A DNA stretch of 8,412 nucleotides, taken from NCBI GenBank assembly GCA_001796865.1, contig MGNQ01000027.1, forward strand, positions 47,566-55,977, read 5' to 3'. A program made the translations under genes and the position numbers. The notes below the pieces were generated by a model. The model was given only the letters and a program-made list of their open reading frames with translations, had not been told where the DNA came from and searched no databases. Source of the DNA: Chloroflexi bacterium RBG_16_56_11 (lineage in GTDB: Bacteria > Chloroflexota > Dehalococcoidia > Dehalococcoidales > RBG-16-60-22). Shown piece by piece: positions 5,584-8,412 of this stretch (its first letter is position 1; every line of letters begins with the position of its first letter).

Positions 5584-6702
5584 TTAATCGTACCTGATAA
5601 CCCAGCGCCCGATGACTTTCCGGGCGGCGATGGCTTCCTGCACCTTGCCCAGGTCTTCCAGCCTGATAAGCTTCGTCACCAGCTTATCGGTCTTAAGGAG
5701 GCCGGTGTTCATGACTTCCATGAGGCTGGGGAGGTCCTCAGTAGGATGGGTCTCCCCGTAGAGCGTACCCCGGATGGTCTTGGCATGGAGGGGGGCATAA
5801 AACATAGGTATATTGGTAACAGAATTGAGGGGGGCGATGCCGATGGCCACCACCATGCCGTTGGCCCGGATGGCATACCAGGCCTGCACCTGTGCGCCGG
5901 GGTCGCCGGTAGCCTCGATGGCGAACTCCAGCCCCTCACCGCCGGTAAGCTCCTTAATGACAGGGATAGGGTCGGTCTTACTCGAATCGATAAAATGGGT
6001 GGCACCGAACTCCATGGCGATGCTCCGCTTGGACTCCTCGAGGTCGACGGCGACAACCGGACGACAGTTGCGCAGGGAGGCGAAACGTATGGCGTTCAGC
6101 CCGATGCCGCCGCAGCCCCAGACACCCACCGAGTTACCTTCACGGGCCTGAGCGACGTTGACGATGCTACCCCAGCCGGTAGCGACCGAGCAGCCGAGCT
6201 GACACAGCTGCTCCGGGGGCAGCTTGATATGGTCGGGCACGCGTATGGCGCCGACATCCGGCATGACGCTGTGGGTGGCGAATCCGGCGATAAAGCTCCC
6301 CAGGCCGACCCTTTTCCCGTTTTTATCGGTCAACCGGGAGGTGCCGTCGAGCAGGTTACCGTTCTGAAAGAACACCTTGCTGGTATCGCAGAGGTTGGGG
6401 TGACCCCGGCGGCACTGATAACAGTGCCCGCAGGGCACCATCCAGCACCCGATAACGCGGTCGCCCGGTTTCAACCCGGTCACGCCCGGACCGACCTTCT
6501 CCACGACGGCGCAGGCCTCATGGCCGGGCACCATGGGGACGTCCTGCGGTATGTCGCCCTGCCAGACCGACAAATCGGAGTGGCAGAACCCGCAGGCGAG
6601 CATCTTTACCTGCACTTCGTGCTGCCGCGGCCCGGCGAGCTCCAGCTCCTCTATCTCCATGGGAACCCCGTACTGCCGTAACACGGCGGCTTTAATTTTC
6701 AT
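5584..6702 (-). CDS. Zinc-dependent MDR alcohol dehydrogenase, NDMA-dependent (Rxyl_3153-like) type
   Basis: Cytoplasmic medium-chain dehydrogenase of 372 aa. The catalytic zinc ligands are present: Cys40 (GFCHSD), His61-Glu62 (GHE) and Cys171 (GCSVATGWG). All four structural zinc cysteines are present: 91, 94, 97 and 105 (CGHCYQCRRGHPNLC). The nucleotide site is G196-C-G-G-I-G201, with Asp220 closing the second strand, indicating NAD rather than NADP. Overall layout (CDxxKVFF..GNLLDGTSR.., long insert after the structural zinc loop, GCxVATGWGS) resembles class III-like and NDMA-dependent (mycofactocin-associated) alcohol dehydrogenases rather than short yeast-type ADHs; that subfamily call is from memory of the family. 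The start is the only reasonable one, but the ribosome site is a poor GGGGGGA run about 8 nt upstream. It is the first gene of the minus-strand operon, followed by the cupin. The alcohol substrate is unknown. Confidence 0.93.
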   Translation of the reverse strand: MKIKAAVLRQYGVPMEIEELELAGPRQHEVQVKMLACGFCHSDLSVWQGDIPQDVPMVPGHEACAVVEKVGPGVTGLKPGDRVIGCWMVPCGHCYQCRRGHPNLCDTSKVFFQNGNLLDGTSRLTDKNGKRVGLGSFIAGFATHSVMPDVGAIRVPDHIKLPPEQLCQLGCSVATGWGSIVNVAQAREGNSVGVWGCGGIGLNAIRFASLRNCRPVVAVDLEESKRSIAMEFGATHFIDSSKTDPIPVIKELTGGEGLEFAIEATGDPGAQVQAWYAIRANGMVVAIGIAPLNSVTNIPMFYAPLHAKTIRGTLYGETHPTEDLPSLMEVMNTGLLKTDKLVTKLIRLEDLGKVQEAIAARKVIGRWVIRYD

Positions 6703-6731
6703 AGCTGTCGTCCCCCCGTCTTTCCCGGTTT

Positions 6732-6737
6732 ATTATA
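6732..6737 (-). promoter_or_regulatory. Candidate -10 box of the alcohol dehydrogenase operon
   Basis: A perfect TATAAT on the minus strand, about 30 nt before the ATG, giving a leader of roughly 22 nt. No recognisable -35 box is present at 16-18 nt; that place is occupied by a GC-rich stretch. Transcription may need an activator, or the call may be wrong. Confidence 0.35.
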
Positions 6738-6950
6738 GAAAACAGCCGCACCGGCGGGCCGCTGCGGGCGGCGTCCCCGGTGAATTGCCGTACCTGATTT
6801 TACTCCTTCCGGAGGCGTTTTATCAATGGGAGTCAAAATCTCCCTGTTTCAACGCAGACACACGCCCGGCTAAAGCAGCGAGCAACTTAAATAAATACAG
6901 ATAGCCGAAGGATGGGTGGGGCCGTCACCGGTGTCATCGTACCCTTTGCA

Positions 6951-6979
6951 TTGACAACAATCGTATTGTATGATAATAT
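6951..6979 (+). promoter_or_regulatory. Strong promoter upstream of the LivJ-like gene
   Basis: A perfect -35 TTGACA (6951-6956) precedes an AT-rich -10 region with overlapping candidates: GATAAT (6972-6977, 15-nt spacer) and TAATAT (6974-6979, 17-nt spacer). The palindrome CACCGGTG lies 17 bp upstream of the -35. The predicted start is near 6984, about 170 nt before the coding start, so there is room for leader control. Confidence 0.55.
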
Positions 6980-7067
6980 GCCCGATAAAGAAATCCCCAC
7001 GCCGACGTTCCGTTATCAAGAACAAGAATAATTTTGTTAATCCACTAATATTATTTCGAAGACCAGT

Positions 7068-7139
7068 AAAGGAGAGGTATTATGACGTGATGATGAGATT
7101 AAGCAACGGTCGCCCGCACGCATAATGACTAACATCTAA
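7068..7139 (+). promoter_or_regulatory. Leader with a chain of overlapping mini-ORFs before the binding protein
   Basis: A strong ribosome site AAAGGAGAGG (7068-7077) is followed by ATG ACG TGA (7082-7090), a two-residue ORF. Its stop overlaps the start of an 11-codon ORF, MMRLSNGRPHA (7090-7125). That stop overlaps the start of MTNI (7125-7139), which ends just before the AAGGAG (7141-7146) of the main gene. The stop-start overlaps (TGATG, TAATG) are of the kind used in translational coupling. They may form a leader-peptide control device or may simply be the wreck of an older start region. None has recognisable protein similarity. Confidence 0.35.
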
Positions 7140-7156
7140 GAAGGAGAAGCAGGGGA

Positions 7157-8412
7157 ATGAAGAAAGCTCTATTTATTTTCTCGTTAGTTGTCATCATCCT
7201 CGGCGTGGTGTTCGCCAGCTGCGGCGAGGAAGCCACCACGTCACCGGGGACCACCGCAACCGGCGCCACCACGCCAACCGCGGCCGGCAAGACGGAGATA
7301 TTGATAGGTGCCATCAACGTCATGACCGGGGCGGAGGCAATGGTGGGTAATGAGCAGAGGTGGGCTTACGAGCAGGGCGTCAAGGATATTAACGCCAAAG
7401 GCGGCGTCTTCGTCAAAGACCTCAACAAGAAACTGCCGATGAAGATAACCTTCGTGGACGACGAGAGCGATGTCGCCAAGGCGGCCGCCGCCGCGGAAAA
7501 GCTCATCAAGCTGGAAAAAGTGGACTTTATCCTGGGCTCAAGCACCACCCCGCTAAATACGGCGGGCGGCGCCGTGGCGGAGAAGTACCAGAGGCTATAT
7601 CTCACGTCAGCCTTCTTCCCGGAGATGTTCGCGGAGCAGAAGTTCACCTGGGTAGTCGACTCTTTCTTCTACGCCGGTAAGCTGATGGAGAGCTCGGTGG
7701 CAGGTCTGGAGGTAATTCCTGCCGCTGACAGGCCGAAGAATTTCTGCGTACTGGTCGGGGACAATCCTGATGGTCATGGCTTCGGGGGCGGGGCCAAGGG
7801 AATCCTGACACAATTCGGTTATAACCTGGCCCTTTACGAACCGTTTATCGAGGGGTCGAAAGATTTCTCGGCATCCATCCTGAGAATGAAGGCCGCCAAC
7901 GTCGATGCCCTGATCGTACTGTGCAGCTCAACGGACGGCATCGCGCTCGTGCGCCAGATAAAAGAAAACAAGCTCAATCTTAAATATATCTGGGGCGCGA
8001 AAGGTTTCTGGCCCATCGAGTTCGGCGAGACGCGGGGCAAAGACGCCGACTACCTGGTCAGCGACGGGCACTGGGCCGAGGCGCTGGGCGCTCCGGGCTC
8101 CAAGGCACTCGGTGAAAAGTACCGCGCCCAGTACGGCCCGACGAAATATTCGGTGACCATCGGTAACTACTATTCCATGGTCCAGCACCTGGCCCAGGCT
8201 ATCGAAGCGGCCGGCTCAATCGACAACGCCAAGGTCAGGGACGTCTACTACAGCGGCACGTTCGTGGCCAAAGACACGGTTGAAGGCGACATCAAGTTCA
8301 ACAACATCGGCATCGGGGAAATCCAGCCGGTGGCGCTGCAGTGGTGGGGCGGGGCGCGCATGCCAATAGTGCCCATCGATACCAAGGTGTGGACAATCAA
8401 GCTGGTGCCGCC
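7157..8412 (+). CDS. Branched-chain-amino-acid-type (LivJ-like) ABC substrate-binding lipoprotein, 3' end outside window
   Basis: Predicted membrane-anchored binding protein of the Peripl_BP_6/LivJ class (type I periplasmic-binding fold), the first component of a HAAT-type importer. The frame is open from 7157 to the window end (418 full codons), so only a short C-terminus is missing. The signal sequence MKKALFIFSLVVIILGVVF ends in a lipobox FASC with Cys22. A Thr/Pro/Gly/Ala-rich linker follows (about 26-44), then the first lobe (EILIGAINVMTG, YEQGVKDINAKGG, FVDDESDVAKAAAAAEKLI, VDFILGSSTT). The second lobe starts near CVLVGDNPDGHGF, with KDFSASILRMKAANVDALIV and TIGNYYSMVQHLAQAIEAAG. The AAGGAG at 7141-7146 lies 10 nt before the ATG, with AGGGGA abutting it. 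Transport partners (LivH/M/G/F) are expected just downstream. The class binds leucine, amides, urea or aromatic compounds, so the ligand is open. Confidence 0.94.
   Translation, partial: MKKALFIFSLVVIILGVVFASCGEEATTSPGTTATGATTPTAAGKTEILIGAINVMTGAEAMVGNEQRWAYEQGVKDINAKGGVFVKDLNKKLPMKITFVDDESDVAKAAAAAEKLIKLEKVDFILGSSTTPLNTAGGAVAEKYQRLYLTSAFFPEMFAEQKFTWVVDSFFYAGKLMESSVAGLEVIPAADRPKNFCVLVGDNPDGHGFGGGAKGILTQFGYNLALYEPFIEGSKDFSASILRMKAANVDALIVLCSSTDGIALVRQIKENKLNLKYIWGAKGFWPIEFGETRGKDADYLVSDGHWAEALGAPGSKALGEKYRAQYGPTKYSVTIGNYYSMVQHLAQAIEAAGSIDNAKVRDVYYSGTFVAKDTVEGDIKFNNIGIGEIQPVALQWWGGARMPIVPIDTKVWTIKLVP

Larger units (their letters stand above)
6703..7156. other. 454-bp divergent intergenic region, no full-size gene
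   Basis: It separates the alcohol dehydrogenase (minus) from the LivJ-like gene (plus). From left to right it holds a minus-strand -10 box (6732-6737), a GC-rich block (6744-6780), a set of competing short stems (6796-6845), an 8-bp palindrome CACCGGTG (6926-6933), a strong plus-strand promoter (6951-6979), and a 5' leader of about 170 nt with mini-ORFs. The leader is markedly more AT-rich (7015-7060) than the surrounding genes. Confidence 0.6.

Noticed and set aside
5560..6681. Long (373-codon) plus-strand ORF opposite the alcohol dehydrogenase
   Set aside because: Same shadow effect. The minus strand carries the complete zinc-ligand and Rossmann motifs, and the plus translation is Gly/His/Asp-rich with no motif.
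7129..8188. Several minus-strand ORFs under the LivJ-like gene
   Set aside because: The plus strand is one uninterrupted frame with lipobox and both binding-protein lobes; the minus-strand frames are fragments without motifs.

Overview
The window reads as ordinary bacterial chromosome of fairly high GC (about 55-60% by eye). It holds eight protein genes, two of them cut by the window edges. Both edge genes encode lipoprotein solute-binding proteins (lipobox ..ASC-G), so the cell anchors its binding proteins to a membrane, as Gram-positive and other monoderm lineages do. The mix of a family VIII-type esterase, a LivJ-like binding protein with a Thr/Pro-rich linker, and zinc and iron dehydrogenases with small cupins would suit an uncultured Chloroflexota (Dehalococcoidia-like) or another anaerobic soil/sediment bacterium. 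That assignment is inference; there is no marker gene here.

Layout: (a) 1-568, minus: amino-acid-type (family 3) binding lipoprotein, C-terminus outside the window, with its own extended -10 promoter. (b) 677-1960, minus: serine beta-lactamase-fold hydrolase/esterase. (c) 1961-2227: divergent regulatory region with back-to-back promoters and a palindrome over the hydrolase -10. (d) 2228-3498, plus: a two-gene operon of a 3-hydroxyisobutyrate-dehydrogenase-family oxidoreductase and a small cupin. (e) 3499-3601: short convergent gap. (f) 3602-6702, minus: a zinc alcohol dehydrogenase (resembling NDMA-dependent enzymes), a second, unrelated small cupin, then a GldA-type polyol dehydrogenase. A palindromic MITE-like element lies between the cupin and gldA. 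(g) 6703-7156: divergent region with a strong plus-strand promoter and a long leader carrying a chain of overlapping mini-ORFs. (h) 7157-8412, plus: branched-chain-amino-acid-type binding lipoprotein, C-terminus outside the window.

Taken together this looks like a small catabolic island. Binding proteins capture a substrate, the esterase may release alcohols or acids, and three dehydrogenases from different superfamilies (MDR, iron-type ADH, beta-hydroxyacid DH) oxidise alcohols, polyols or hydroxyacids. Two of the three dehydrogenases are directly followed by a small single-domain cupin. The substrate cannot be told from sequence alone.

I found no tRNA, rRNA, CRISPR array, transposase gene or phage gene. 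The least conventional features are the 130-bp palindromic element at 4825-4954, with two hairpins that differ by a compensatory base-pair change, and the mini-ORF chain in the leader at 7068-7139.
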